Shown: piece by piece, positions 33,497 to 42,033 of the stretch | How the letters are laid out: each line of letters opens with the position of its first letter | Position numbering within the stretch: the stretch's first letter is position 1 | From: Streptomyces griseorubiginosus | GTDB taxonomy: Bacteria; Actinomycetota; Actinomycetes; Streptomycetales; Streptomycetaceae | Direction of reading: 5' to 3' | Assembly (NCBI RefSeq): GCF_001514195.1 | Contig: NZ_KQ948735.1 | Location: 1,229,413 to 1,293,412 of the forward strand | Length of the DNA: 64,000 nucleotides | Translations under genes and position numbers: made by a program | The notes under the pieces: generated by a model | Databases searched by the model: none | Told to the model about the DNA's origin: nothing | What the model saw: the letters and a program-made list of their open reading frames with translations, nothing else

Positions 33497-33513
33497 GGAG
33501 GTGAAAACGTTGC
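33497..33513 (+). promoter_or_regulatory. Strong ribosome site and AACGTTG site at the lacI TTG start
   Basis: GGAGGTGA (33497-33504) is a perfect anti-16S match placed 5 nt before TTG at 33510, which decides this start over the GTG that forms part of the ribosome site. GAAAACGTTG (33504-33513) also carries the AACGTT core seen in the other operators. Confidence 0.6.
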
Positions 33514-34556
33514 CACCCTCGCAGAACGACGCCGGCAGGCGGTCGGCGACGATGCGTGACGTCGCCACCATGGCCGGGGTCGGCATCGCCACCGTCTCGC
33601 GGGTCGTCAACGGCAAGCCGGGAGTCACCCCGGACCTGGCGGAGAAGGTGACACGCGCCGCCGAACTGCTCGGCTACCGGCACGACATGACGGCCAGCAG
33701 CCTGCGCAGGGCCGACCGCCGCACCCACACCCTCGGGCTGATCCTCGAGGACGCCGCCAACCCGTTCTCCGCCGCCCTGCACCGCGCGGTCGAGGACACC
33801 GCCGCCGAGCGAGGGGTGCTGGTGCTCGCCGGCTCCACCGACGAGGACCCCGTCAGGGAGCGCGGGCTCGTACGCACGTTCACCGCGCGCCGCGTCGACG
33901 GGCTCATCGTGGTGCCCACCGGACGGACCGACACGGATCTCGACGCGGCCCGGGGTGCGGGCACACCCGTCGTGTGCGTGGACCGGCCCACGAGCGTGCG
34001 CGAGGTGGACACCGTGACGGTGGACAACCGGGCGGGCGTACGCGCGGCGGTCGGGCGGCTGCACGCGGCGGGACACCGGCGCATCGCCTTCCTCGGAGAC
34101 CTCCCCACGATCTGGACCGCCGAGGAGCGCCACGCCGGATTCGTCGAAGGACTCGCGGAAACGGGCTCCGTCCTGCACCCGGCGCTCGTGCGGCGCGCGG
34201 TCCACGGCGTCGAGGCCGCCCAGGAGGCCACCCGGGAACTCCTCGCCCTGCCCCGGCCGCCCACCGCGCTCGTCTCCGGCCAGAACCTCGTGACCGTCGG
34301 CGTCCGCAAGACCCTCCAGGACCTGCGACGTCAGCACGACGTGGCGCTGATCGGCTTCGACGACCTGCCCTTCGCCGACCTGCTCGACCCCGGCATCTCG
34401 GTGATCGCCCAGGACCCGGTCGCCATCGGCCGTGAGGCCGCGACCCTGCTGTTCGACCGCGTCGACGGCGACCCCGGACCCGCCCGCCACCGAGTGCTGA
34501 CGACGCGCTACCTGGCCCGCGGTTCCGGCGAACTGCCGGGGCCCGGCGGGGTCTGA
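33510..34556 (+). CDS. LacI-family repressor of the GH32 gene
   Basis: This 348-residue repressor has a standard LacI helix-turn-helix (TMRDVATMAGVGIATVSRVV) and core (ILEDAANPFSAALHRAVEDT, FLGDLPTIWTAEERHAGFVE). It is divergent from the fructanase and likely acts on the GAAACGTTTC palindrome in between. It is the paralogue of the LacI at 28492; the pair may let secreted digestion and uptake respond to related but different sugars (inference). TTG start. Confidence 0.86.
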   Translation: MPPSQNDAGRRSATMRDVATMAGVGIATVSRVVNGKPGVTPDLAEKVTRAAELLGYRHDMTASSLRRADRRTHTLGLILEDAANPFSAALHRAVEDTAAERGVLVLAGSTDEDPVRERGLVRTFTARRVDGLIVVPTGRTDTDLDAARGAGTPVVCVDRPTSVREVDTVTVDNRAGVRAAVGRLHAAGHRRIAFLGDLPTIWTAEERHAGFVEGLAETGSVLHPALVRRAVHGVEAAQEATRELLALPRPPTALVSGQNLVTVGVRKTLQDLRRQHDVALIGFDDLPFADLLDPGISVIAQDPVAIGREAATLLFDRVDGDPGPARHRVLTTRYLARGSGELPGPGGV

Positions 34557-34677
34557 CGGGCGTGACGGGGCGTGACGGGCGCGCAGGCTGCGCGGTGCGA
34601 CGCGCTCACCTCGGTCTGGGGCCAGGGGCCGTTCGATACCGTACGGAGGGAGTCCCCGGTTCGCGAGGAGTATCTGG

Positions 34678-35247
34678 ATGACGCAGGTCAGGGCCATGCG
34701 TGCGGACGCTCGGCGCAACTACGAGCGGCTGCTGAAGGTCGCCGCGGAGGCCTTCGCCGAGCACGGGGAGGGTGCGTCGCTCGACGACATCGCCAAGCGG
34801 GCGGGGGTGGGGTCGGGGACCCTCTACCGGCACTTCCCGACGCGGCGGGCCCTGCTGGAGGCGGCGTACGTGGACCGCGTCGAGGGGCTCGCCCGGCGCG
34901 CCGACGAGCTCGCGGAGCGGTTGCCGCCGGGGGAGGCGCTGACGGAGTGGCTGTACGAGCTGTGCGTCGGGACGATCCAGGTGCGGGGGCTTGGCTCGCT
35001 GCTGGGATCTGCGATGGCGGGGACGGAGGGGGGTGTCACGCCGACGGTGTGCGGGACGCGTGTGCGGGGGGCGGCGGAGCGGTTGGTGTCGGCGGCGCGG
35101 GGGTCGGGGTCGGTGCGGGGGGATGTGGAGCCGGTGGAGTTGCTTCGGTTGGCGTATGGGGTGGCGGGGGCGGCGGAGTTGGGTGGTGGGGGTGGGGCTT
35201 CGATCCGGCGGTATCTCACGTTGCTGATGGAGGGGTTGCGGGGTTAG
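34678..35247 (+). CDS. TetR-family transcriptional regulator
   Basis: This 189-residue TetR protein has helix-turn-helix residues about 10-55 (LLKVAAEAFAEHGEGASLDD, IAKRAGVGSGTLYRHFPTRR) and a helical ligand domain. It stands alone between the lacI and TerD genes, with no obvious target. The last 250 bp of the gene are unusually G-rich on the coding strand compared with its neighbours. Confidence 0.85.
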   Translation: MTQVRAMRADARRNYERLLKVAAEAFAEHGEGASLDDIAKRAGVGSGTLYRHFPTRRALLEAAYVDRVEGLARRADELAERLPPGEALTEWLYELCVGTIQVRGLGSLLGSAMAGTEGGVTPTVCGTRVRGAAERLVSAARGSGSVRGDVEPVELLRLAYGVAGAAELGGGGGASIRRYLTLLMEGLRG

Positions 35248-35299
35248 CGGCGCCTATTGATGTGCCTCGCTGCGTCGTTCGGCGGGTGCGGGTGCGATG

Positions 35300-35328
35300 T
35301 GGCTGGTCGCGCAGTTCCCCGCGCCCCT
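35300..35328 (+). repeat. Dispersed intergenic element, left arm
   Basis: TGGCTGGTCGCGCAGTTCCC followed by CGCGCCCCT, the intact 29-bp element. An inverted copy starts 46 bp away, giving a very large hairpin between convergent genes. Confidence 0.75.
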
Positions 35329-35403
35329 ATAGGTGGGTACAGCTAGGCATGCTTTGACTGCACCCACCGCTTTTAGGGGCGCGGGGAACTGCGCGACCAG
35401 CCC
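35329..35403 (-). repeat. Dispersed element, inverted right arm, with nested hairpin (terminator-like)
   Basis: 35375-35402 is the complement of the element at 35300. Between them AGGTGGGT and ACCCACC also pair. The whole 35300-35403 block can form a hairpin of about 28 plus 7 bp between the TetR gene and the convergent TerD gene and probably acts as a two-way terminator. Confidence 0.65.
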
Positions 35404-35425
35404 CCACCGGCGCGCAGCCGAGCAA

Positions 35426-36661
35426 CTACAGCGCTTGCGCCGCCGGTTTCACCATCCCCCTCACCGTGCGGGACTTCACGAAGTCGCCCATCGCCGTCAT
35501 CTCCCATTCGCCGGAGAACTGGCGGATCAGCTTCGCCATCATGACCCCCGTCTGCGCCTCCGCGCCGGTGAGGTCGAAGCGGACCAGTTCCTCTCCGCTC
35601 GCGGCGTCGATGAGGCGGCAGTACGCCTTGGCGACCTCGGTGAACTTCTGGCCGGAGAAGGAGTTGACCGTGAAGACGAGGCCGGTGACCTCCTGGGGCA
35701 GCCGGCCGAGGTCCACGACGATCACCTCGTCGTCGCCGCTGCCCTCACCCGTGAGGTTGTCGCCGGAGTGCTTGATCGCGCCGCCGACGATGGACAGCTT
35801 GCCGAAGTAGCAGCTGTCGATGTGGTTGCGCTGCGGGCCGTAGGCGATGACGGACGCGTCGAGGTCGATGTCCTTGCCCCGGAACGCCGGTTCCCAGCCG
35901 AGGCCCATCTTGACCTGGGAGAGCAGCGGGCGGCCGCCCTTGACCAGGGACACGGTCTGGTTCTTCTGGAGGCTGACCCGCCCCTTGTCCAGGTTGATCT
36001 TCCCGGTCCCCGGAGCGGCGGCGGGAGCGGGCGGGGCCGGGGGAGCGGCGGGGGCCGGGGTCTGCAGGGTCGGGGCGGGCGGCGGAGCGACGGGCTGCGG
36101 CGGGGCCATCGGCTGGGCCGGGGCCACCGGCTGCTGCGGAGCCACCGGCGCCGGCGCCGGCTCCTCCACGGTCACGCCGAAGTCCGTCGCGATGCCCGCA
36201 AGCCCGTTCGCGTACCCCTGTCCGACCGCCCGGGCCTTCCAGGCGCCGTTGCGCAGGTAGATCTCCACGACCACCAGCGCCGTCTCGGTGCCGAGCCGCG
36301 GGGGCGTGAAGGTGGCCAGGACGGAGGTGTCGTCCGCGTTGCGGATCGTGGCCGTCGGCTCGATGCCCTGGAAGGTCTGCCCTGCCGCGTCCGGGCTCGC
36401 GGTGACGACGATCTTCTCGATGCCGGGCGGCAGGGCCGCCGTGTCGACGGTGATCGCGTCGGGGGATGTGCCGCCGCCCGAGCGGTAGGTCACTCCCGGC
36501 CCGGACGGCTGGTTGTAGAAGATGAAGTCGTCGTCGGAGCGCACCTTGCCGTCGGCGGTGAGCAGCAGGCCCGACACGTCGAGCCGCACCGGCGCGGAGA
36601 CGTCCACCGTCACACGGGTGACGGGGAGGGGGATGTTCGAGCCCGGGGTCATAGCTGTCAT
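35426..36661 (-). CDS. Double TerD-domain protein
   Basis: This 411-residue cytoplasmic protein has two TerD domains joined by a Pro/Ala/Gln-rich linker (residues about 165-230). The first has DFIFYNQPSGPGVTYRSGGG and ALVVVEIYLRNGAWKARAVG, the second SVIAYGPQRNHIDSCYFGKL and SIVGGAIKHSGDNLTGEGSG. TerD domains bind calcium through such acidic loops and belong to the tellurite/stress-resistance family, common in Streptomyces development and envelope stress. No other ter gene is adjacent. An ATG at 36652 is an alternative start. Confidence 0.85.
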   Translation of the reverse strand: MTAMTPGSNIPLPVTRVTVDVSAPVRLDVSGLLLTADGKVRSDDDFIFYNQPSGPGVTYRSGGGTSPDAITVDTAALPPGIEKIVVTASPDAAGQTFQGIEPTATIRNADDTSVLATFTPPRLGTETALVVVEIYLRNGAWKARAVGQGYANGLAGIATDFGVTVEEPAPAPVAPQQPVAPAQPMAPPQPVAPPPAPTLQTPAPAAPPAPPAPAAAPGTGKINLDKGRVSLQKNQTVSLVKGGRPLLSQVKMGLGWEPAFRGKDIDLDASVIAYGPQRNHIDSCYFGKLSIVGGAIKHSGDNLTGEGSGDDEVIVVDLGRLPQEVTGLVFTVNSFSGQKFTEVAKAYCRLIDAASGEELVRFDLTGAEAQTGVMMAKLIRQFSGEWEMTAMGDFVKSRTVRGMVKPAAQAL

Positions 36662-36756
36662 GCCCGGTGAACGACCGACGCCGCTTTACCGTTCCCTTAA
36701 TCTTCCACGACACCCCACCGGCCTACGGCACCCCACTGCCCCCCCGCTCCACCGGC

Positions 36757-37746
36757 CTACGGCACCACCACGATCTTCCGCCCCACCCCCGCCGCGAACT
36801 GCTCCAGCGCCTCCGGATAGCGGTCCAGGGGCAGCCGGTCGCTGATGAAGACCTCCGGGTCCAGGACCCCCGTCGCGAACAGCTCCGCCGCCCGCTCGAA
36901 GCTGTGCAGGACGGCCATGGAGCCGGTGATGGTGATCTCCTGGTTGTAGACGCGGTACGGGTCGATCGTCACCCGGGTCGCGTAGTCGGCCACCCCGAAC
37001 TGGAGGAAGGTTCCCGCCTTGGCCACCCGGTCCAGGCCGTCCTGGATCGCCGCCGCGTTGCCCGTCGCGTCGATCACCAGGTCCCAGCCCTGCGGGCGGT
37101 CCAGCTCGTCGGCGTTCGCCGCGGAGTCCGAGACGCCGAGCTTGCGGGCCGTCTCCAGCCGGGCCGGGTTCACGTCCACCACGTCCACGCTCGCCGCGCC
37201 GGTCCGCTTGGCCAGCTCCAGCATCATCAGACCCATCGTCCCCGAGCCGTAGATCAGCACATGGGCGCCGAGGCGGGTGCGCAGGACGTCGTACCCCCGG
37301 ACCGCGCAGGACAGCGGCTCCACCAGCGCCGCGTCCTGGGTGCGGACGTGCTCGGGCAGCCGTACGCAGTTGGCCACCGGGGCGACGGCGAACCGCGCCG
37401 CGCCACCGCCCGTGGTGACGCCGATCGCGGCCCAGCGTTCGCAGAGGTTGTTGTGGCCGGTACGGCAGTAGCGGCACTCGTGGCAGTAAAGGGACGGGTC
37501 GACGGCCACCCGGTCGCCGACCGCCAGCTCGGTGACCCGGGTGCCGACCCCGACCACCTCGCCCGCGAACTCGTGGCCCGGCACGATCGGCAGCTCGGGG
37601 GCGAACTCGCCCTGGAGGATGTGCAGATCGGTGCCGCACAGGCCGCACGCGGCGACCTCGACGACGACCTCGCGCGGGCCCGGCGTCGGGTCCGGGACCT
37701 CGGTGACGACGGCACGGCCCACGGACTCGATGACGGCGGCCTTCAT
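36757..37746 (-). CDS. Zinc-dependent alcohol/polyol dehydrogenase
   Basis: This 329-residue medium-chain dehydrogenase has the catalytic zinc site (ACGLCGTDLHILQGEFA, GHEFAGEVVGVG), the structural zinc cluster CHECRYCRTGHNNLC near residues 88-102, and an NAD-binding IYGSGTMGLMMLELAKR. It fits sorbitol/mannitol-type dehydrogenases, oxidising a polyol to a ketose. It overlaps the permease gene by 4 bp and is the last gene of the operon, so it likely acts on the imported polyol. Confidence 0.85.
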   Translation of the reverse strand: MKAAVIESVGRAVVTEVPDPTPGPREVVVEVAACGLCGTDLHILQGEFAPELPIVPGHEFAGEVVGVGTRVTELAVGDRVAVDPSLYCHECRYCRTGHNNLCERWAAIGVTTGGGAARFAVAPVANCVRLPEHVRTQDAALVEPLSCAVRGYDVLRTRLGAHVLIYGSGTMGLMMLELAKRTGAASVDVVDVNPARLETARKLGVSDSAANADELDRPQGWDLVIDATGNAAAIQDGLDRVAKAGTFLQFGVADYATRVTIDPYRVYNQEITITGSMAVLHSFERAAELFATGVLDPEVFISDRLPLDRYPEALEQFAAGVGRKIVVVP

Positions 37747-38567
37747 TTCACGGCTCCCAGAGACAGGCCCTGGACCAGTTTGTCCTGGGCGGCGAACCCC
37801 GCGGCGAGCACCGGCAGGGAGATCACGAGCGACGCGGCGCACACCTTCGCCAGGAACAGCCCCTGGCTGGTGATGAAGCCGGTCAGGAAGACGGGAGCGG
37901 TCTCGGCGACCACGCCGGTGAGCACCCTCGCGAACAGCAGTTCGTTCCAGCTGAAGATGAAGCAGATCAGGGCCGTGGCCGCGATGCCCGGCAGGGCGAT
38001 GGGGGCCACCACGCGCGCGAGGACCGTCGGGAGCCGCGCGCCGTCCACCCGCGCGGCCTCGATCACCGCGACCGGGACCTCGGCGAGGAAGGACTGCATC
38101 ATCCAGACCGCGATCGGCAGGTTCATCGACGTGTAGAGGACGACCAGCAGCCAGATGTTGTCGAGCGTGCCGGTGTTCTTCGCGAACAGGTAGATCGGCA
38201 GCAGGCCCGCCACCACCGGCAGCATCTTCGTGGAGAGGAAGAAGAACAGGACGTCCGTCCACTTCCGCACCCGGCGGATCGACAGCGCGTACGCCGCCGG
38301 GAGCGCAAGGAGCAGGACGAACAGGGTCGAAGCCACCGACGCCACCAATGAGTTGACCAGCGCCGGCCAGGGGCTCGCGCCGCCGCCCGTGCCGAAGAAG
38401 TCGCGGTAGCCGTCGAGGGTGAGGGCGGCGCCGAAGGAGGGCGGGTTGGTGGCCGCGTCGGCCTCGGAGTGGAAGGACGTCAGGGCCATCCAGGCGATCG
38501 GGAGGAAGAACATGATGCCCAGGAGCCAGGCCAGCAGGCCGAGACCGTTGCGGCGCAGGACGTTCAT
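37743..38567 (-). CDS. CUT1 ABC transporter permease (MalG-type, polyol operon)
   Basis: This 274-residue protein has six membrane helices and the MalG loop EAARVDGARLPTVLARVVAP that docks the ATPase. With the partner permease it forms the channel of a sugar or polyol importer. No ATPase gene is in the operon; in Streptomyces the shared MsiK ATPase usually serves such systems. It overlaps both neighbours by 4 bp. Confidence 0.88.
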   Translation of the reverse strand: MNVLRRNGLGLLAWLLGIMFFLPIAWMALTSFHSEADAATNPPSFGAALTLDGYRDFFGTGGGASPWPALVNSLVASVASTLFVLLLALPAAYALSIRRVRKWTDVLFFFLSTKMLPVVAGLLPIYLFAKNTGTLDNIWLLVVLYTSMNLPIAVWMMQSFLAEVPVAVIEAARVDGARLPTVLARVVAPIALPGIAATALICFIFSWNELLFARVLTGVVAETAPVFLTGFITSQGLFLAKVCAASLVISLPVLAAGFAAQDKLVQGLSLGAVK

Positions 38568-39502
38568 GCGCGCGACACCTCCTCGCGGAACAGGGACGAC
38601 ACCACGCGCAGGGCGAAGGTCGCGATGATGATCGAGCCGATGACGACCAGGACGCCGGCCGCCGAGGCGAGGCCGTTCTCATGGGCCTGGTAGAAGCTCT
38701 GGTAGACGGTGTACGGCAGGTTGGCGGTGCCCAGACCGCCGGACGTGATCGTGAAGACCGCGTCGAAGTTCTGGACGATGTAGATCGAACCGAGCAGGGC
38801 GCCGAGCTCCAGGTAGCGGCGCAGGTGCGGGAGCGTCAGGTAGCGGAAGATCTGCCAGTCGCTCGCGCCGTCCACCCGCGCGGCCTCGATCTGCTGCTGG
38901 TCACGGCTCTGGAGACCGGCCAGCAGGATGAGCATCATGAACGGGGTCCACTGCCAGACCAGCGAGGCCTCGACCGCGAGCAGCGGGGTGCGGGAGATCC
39001 AGTCCGGCTGTGGACCGCCCACGTAGTGCAACAGCCCGTTGAACAAGCCGTATTCAGGGTTGTAGAGCACATGTTTCCAGAGCAGCGCGGCCGCCACCGG
39101 TACGACCAGGAACGGGGCGATCAGCAGGGTCCGCACCACTCCGCGGCCGCGGAACCTCCTGTCGAGGAGCAGCGCCAGGAGGAGCCCGAGCACCAGGCTG
39201 ACCAGGACCACCGTCGCCGTCAGCAGGACCGTCGTCCACACCGAGTGGCGCAGGTCCGCGTCGGTGAGCACCTCCGTGTAGTTGTCGACCCCGGTGAAGT
39301 GACGGGCCTTCGGATAGAGCGAGTTCCAGTCGAAGAAGGAGATCACCACCGTGGCCACGAACGGCAGTTGGGTGACCACGATCATGAAGACCAGGGCGGG
39401 CAGCAGCGGGGCCCGGGTGGCCCAGGCGCGCAGCCGGTTCGAGGGCTGCGGTGCGGTGCGTACGGACAGGGTGGTCGGCGGGGCCGTCGTCGTCGCGGTC
39501 AT
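38564..39502 (-). CDS. CUT1 ABC transporter permease (MalF-type, polyol operon)
   Basis: This 312-residue protein has six membrane helices after a cytoplasmic N-terminus and the EAA loop IEAARVDGASDWQIFRYLTL. It pairs with the MalG-type permease downstream, overlapping it and the binding-protein gene upstream by 4 bp each. The order binding protein, MalF, MalG, dehydrogenase matches polyol (smo/mtl) transport operons. Confidence 0.88.
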   Translation of the reverse strand: MTATTTAPPTTLSVRTAPQPSNRLRAWATRAPLLPALVFMIVVTQLPFVATVVISFFDWNSLYPKARHFTGVDNYTEVLTDADLRHSVWTTVLLTATVVLVSLVLGLLLALLLDRRFRGRGVVRTLLIAPFLVVPVAAALLWKHVLYNPEYGLFNGLLHYVGGPQPDWISRTPLLAVEASLVWQWTPFMMLILLAGLQSRDQQQIEAARVDGASDWQIFRYLTLPHLRRYLELGALLGSIYIVQNFDAVFTITSGGLGTANLPYTVYQSFYQAHENGLASAAGVLVVIGSIIIATFALRVVSSLFREEVSRA

Positions 39503-40869
39503 CGTCCCTCGTACTCCTCGGAGATCTTCTCGGCGAGCTGCTGGGACTTGCTCAGGGCCGACTCGACGGACTGGCGTCCGGCGATGGCCGCGCTGATCTC
39601 CTGGGAGACCCGGGTGCCGAGGTCGGTGAACTCGGGGATGCCGACGAACTGGATGCCGGGCGCGGGACGCGGCTGCACCCCCGGGTCGTTCGGCCGCGCC
39701 TGCTCGATGGCCTCCTTGGTCATCTCCTGGAAGGAGGCGGCCGACTTGATGTACTCCGGGTTCGTGTACGTCGAAGCCCGTTTGCCCGCCGGGACGTTGG
39801 ACCAGCCGATCTTGTCGCCGACCAGCTGCTCGTACCGTTTGCCGGACGCCCAGGAGACGAACTTCCAGGCGTTGTCGGGGTTGCGGGAGGCCTTCTGGAT
39901 GCCCCAGGCCCAGGTGTAGAGCCAGCCGGAGGACTCGGTCCGCTCGACGGGGGCGGGGGCGTAGCCGAGCTTGCCCCTGACCGGGGAGTCGGCCGCCTCC
40001 AGCAGACCGGCGGCGCTGGTGGCGTCGTACCACATGGCGACCTTGCCCTGGGTCATGTTGTTGAGGCACTCGGCGAAGCCGGACTGGGCGGCGCCGGACT
40101 CGCCGTGCGCGCGCACGAGGTCGACGTAGAACCTGGTCGCCTTCTCGAAGGCGGGGGAGTCGAGGCGGGCCTTCCAGTCCTTGTCGAACCAGGTGCCGCC
40201 GAAGGTGTTCACGACCGTGGTGAGCGGGGCCATGACCTCGCCCCAACCCGGCAGTCCGCGCAGGCAGATGCCCTTCATCCCGGACTCGGCACCGTCCGCC
40301 TTCGCGGCCAGGTCGGCCACCTGGGTCCAGGTGGGACGGGCCGGCATGGTCAGGCCCTTCTTCGCGAAGACGTCCTTGCGGTACATCAGGAAGGAGGACT
40401 CGCCGTAGAAGGGCTGGCCGTAGAGCTTGCCGTCGTCGCCGGTCAGGGACTGGCGCATCGGCTTGAGCACGTCCTGTTCGTCGTACGACGGGTCCTTGGC
40501 GACGTACGAGTTCATCTCGTGCAGCCAGCCGTTGCGGGCGTAGATGGGGATCTCGTAGTTGGACAGGGTCGCCACGTCGTACTGGCCGGCCTGGTTGGCG
40601 AAGTCCTGGCTGATCTTGTCGCGGACGTCGTTCTCGGGCAGGACGGTGAAGTTGACCTTGATGCCGGTCTCCTCGGTGAAGCGCGGGGCGAGCTTCTGGA
40701 GTTCCGTCATCTGGGAGTTGTTGACCATCAGGACGTTGACGGAGGTGCCGCCCGACCCGGTCCCGCCCGCTCCGACCCAGCAGCCGGAGAGCAGCGGGGC
40801 GAGCAGCGTCCCTGCGGCGGCCAGGGCGAGCGTGGCTCGCGGTGGCCGTCGTCGGCTCGGGGTTCGCAT
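39499..40869 (-). CDS. Sugar/polyol-binding lipoprotein (CUT1)
   Basis: This 456-residue extracellular solute-binding protein has a signal peptide with lipobox LLSGCW and a family 1 binding fold (NVLMVNNSQMTELQKLAPRF, KLYGQPFYGESSFLMYRKDV, PDNAWKFVSWASGKRYEQLV). It opens the polyol importer operon. The ATG at 40869 has AGGAG 7 nt upstream. The promoter region between it and the DeoR gene holds a palindrome that may be the DeoR operator. Confidence 0.88.
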   Translation of the reverse strand: MRTPSRRRPPRATLALAAAGTLLAPLLSGCWVGAGGTGSGGTSVNVLMVNNSQMTELQKLAPRFTEETGIKVNFTVLPENDVRDKISQDFANQAGQYDVATLSNYEIPIYARNGWLHEMNSYVAKDPSYDEQDVLKPMRQSLTGDDGKLYGQPFYGESSFLMYRKDVFAKKGLTMPARPTWTQVADLAAKADGAESGMKGICLRGLPGWGEVMAPLTTVVNTFGGTWFDKDWKARLDSPAFEKATRFYVDLVRAHGESGAAQSGFAECLNNMTQGKVAMWYDATSAAGLLEAADSPVRGKLGYAPAPVERTESSGWLYTWAWGIQKASRNPDNAWKFVSWASGKRYEQLVGDKIGWSNVPAGKRASTYTNPEYIKSAASFQEMTKEAIEQARPNDPGVQPRPAPGIQFVGIPEFTDLGTRVSQEISAAIAGRQSVESALSKSQQLAEKISEEYEGR

Positions 40870-40891
40870 GGATCGCTCCTGGACATAGAGG

Positions 40892-40918
40892 GATATAAGG
40901 GGTACCGCTTGTCGCAAG
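40892..40918 (-). promoter_or_regulatory. Promoter and candidate DeoR operator of the polyol operon
   Basis: On the minus strand TTGCGA overlaps the palindrome CTTG-CGA-CAAG (40908-40918) and is followed about 14-16 bp later by an AT-rich TTATATCC. A repressor on the palindrome would cover the -35 region. Confidence 0.4.
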
Positions 40919-40946
40919 TGGCCCCATGAGGACGTCAGTTCGGACG

Positions 40947-41714
40947 TCAGACCCGGATGACCTGTGGGCCCAGCAGGGAGTAGCGGTGGGCCTCGGCCGA
41001 CGGCAGCAGCGTGCTGGTCACGATCGCCTCCAGCGCGCCGATCTCCGCGAACCGGCAGAAGCTGACCGCGCCGAACTTGGTGTGCACGCCCGCGAACACC
41101 GTGCGGCGCGCGGCCCGGATGGCCTGCGCCTTGACCTCGCCGACCGCGGGGTCGGGGGTGGTGAGGCCGTGTTCGCGGGAGATGCCGTTGGCGCCGATGA
41201 AGGCCAGGTCGAGGACGAACCCGGCCAGCATCTTCGTCGTCCAGTGGTCGACGGTGGCCAGGGTGCCGGCCCGGACCCGGCCGCCGAGCAGCAGGACGGA
41301 GGTGTTCTCGGCCCCGGCCAGGGCGCCGGCGACCGGCAGGGAGGCGGTGACCACGGTCAGCGGCCGGTCCCGGGGCAGGGCCTCGGCGATGAGCTGCGGG
41401 GTGAAGCCCTCGTCGACGAAGACCGTCTCGGCGTCCCCGACCAGTTCGGCCGCGGCGGCCGCGACCCGGCGCTTCTCGGGCACGTGGCTGGTGGCGCGGA
41501 AGGCCAGCGTCGTCTCGAAACCTGCGCTCTCCACGGGGTAGGCGCCGCCGTGGGTGCGGCGGACCAGGCCGTGGTCCTCCAGGGCGCGGAGGTCTCTCCG
41601 CACGGTCTCCTTGGCGACGCCGAGTTGGGCGGCGAGGGTGTTGACGTCGACGGCGCCGGTGGTGCGGGCGGTACGGACGATGTGCCGCTGGCGTTCTTCC
41701 GCGGTACGGGTCAT
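40947..41714 (-). CDS. DeoR/GlpR-family transcriptional repressor
   Basis: This 255-residue regulator has the DeoR helix-turn-helix (VDVNTLAAQLGVAKETVRRD) and the ISOCOT-like phosphosugar-sensing domain (AFIGANGISREHGLTTPDPA, TKFGAVSFCRFAEIGALEAI). It lies 77 bp upstream of the polyol importer on the same strand and most likely represses it until a phosphorylated product appears. Confidence 0.87.
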   Translation of the reverse strand: MTRTAEERQRHIVRTARTTGAVDVNTLAAQLGVAKETVRRDLRALEDHGLVRRTHGGAYPVESAGFETTLAFRATSHVPEKRRVAAAAAELVGDAETVFVDEGFTPQLIAEALPRDRPLTVVTASLPVAGALAGAENTSVLLLGGRVRAGTLATVDHWTTKMLAGFVLDLAFIGANGISREHGLTTPDPAVGEVKAQAIRAARRTVFAGVHTKFGAVSFCRFAEIGALEAIVTSTLLPSAEAHRYSLLGPQVIRV

Positions 41715-42033
41715 TCGGTCACCCGCTCTCCAGTCGTGCGGTGCCCGTTCGGGCCGTCTGGAGGAAGTTGTACAGCGGGTGGGGGGTGGTGACCAGGTCT
41801 GTTGCGGGGGTGATCCTGTCCGTGTGTGCCCGTTCGGGCGGGACCGCGCCTGCTGGGGTGGAGGGTGCGGTTGTGCGGCGACTGCGGGTTCGTTGTGGCT
41901 GGTCGCGCCCCGCGGCGGAGCCGCAAATGTCACAGCCCCGCGCCCTGGGGGGTGGCGCTTCGCGCCTGCCCCCAAAGCCACTGTCCGTGCCCGGATGCAG
42001 GTGTGGGCGGGCCCGTTCCTTGCCCGCCGGTCG
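41715..42033. other. 319-bp intergenic region with short repeats
   Basis: No gene is visible. It holds two copies of GTGCCCGTTCGGGC (near 41741 and 41826), each a small hairpin, a truncated copy of the dispersed element (TGTGGCTGGTCGCGCC near 41894), and hairpin-forming CCCCGCGGCGGAG-type sequence near 41910. It presumably contains the DeoR gene's promoter, which I cannot place. Confidence 0.5.

Noticed and set aside
30660..34718. A 1352-residue reading frame as one giant secreted protein
   Set aside because: The first 500 codons run antisense through the lacI gene; the signal peptide and AAGGAG at 33209 mark the real start.
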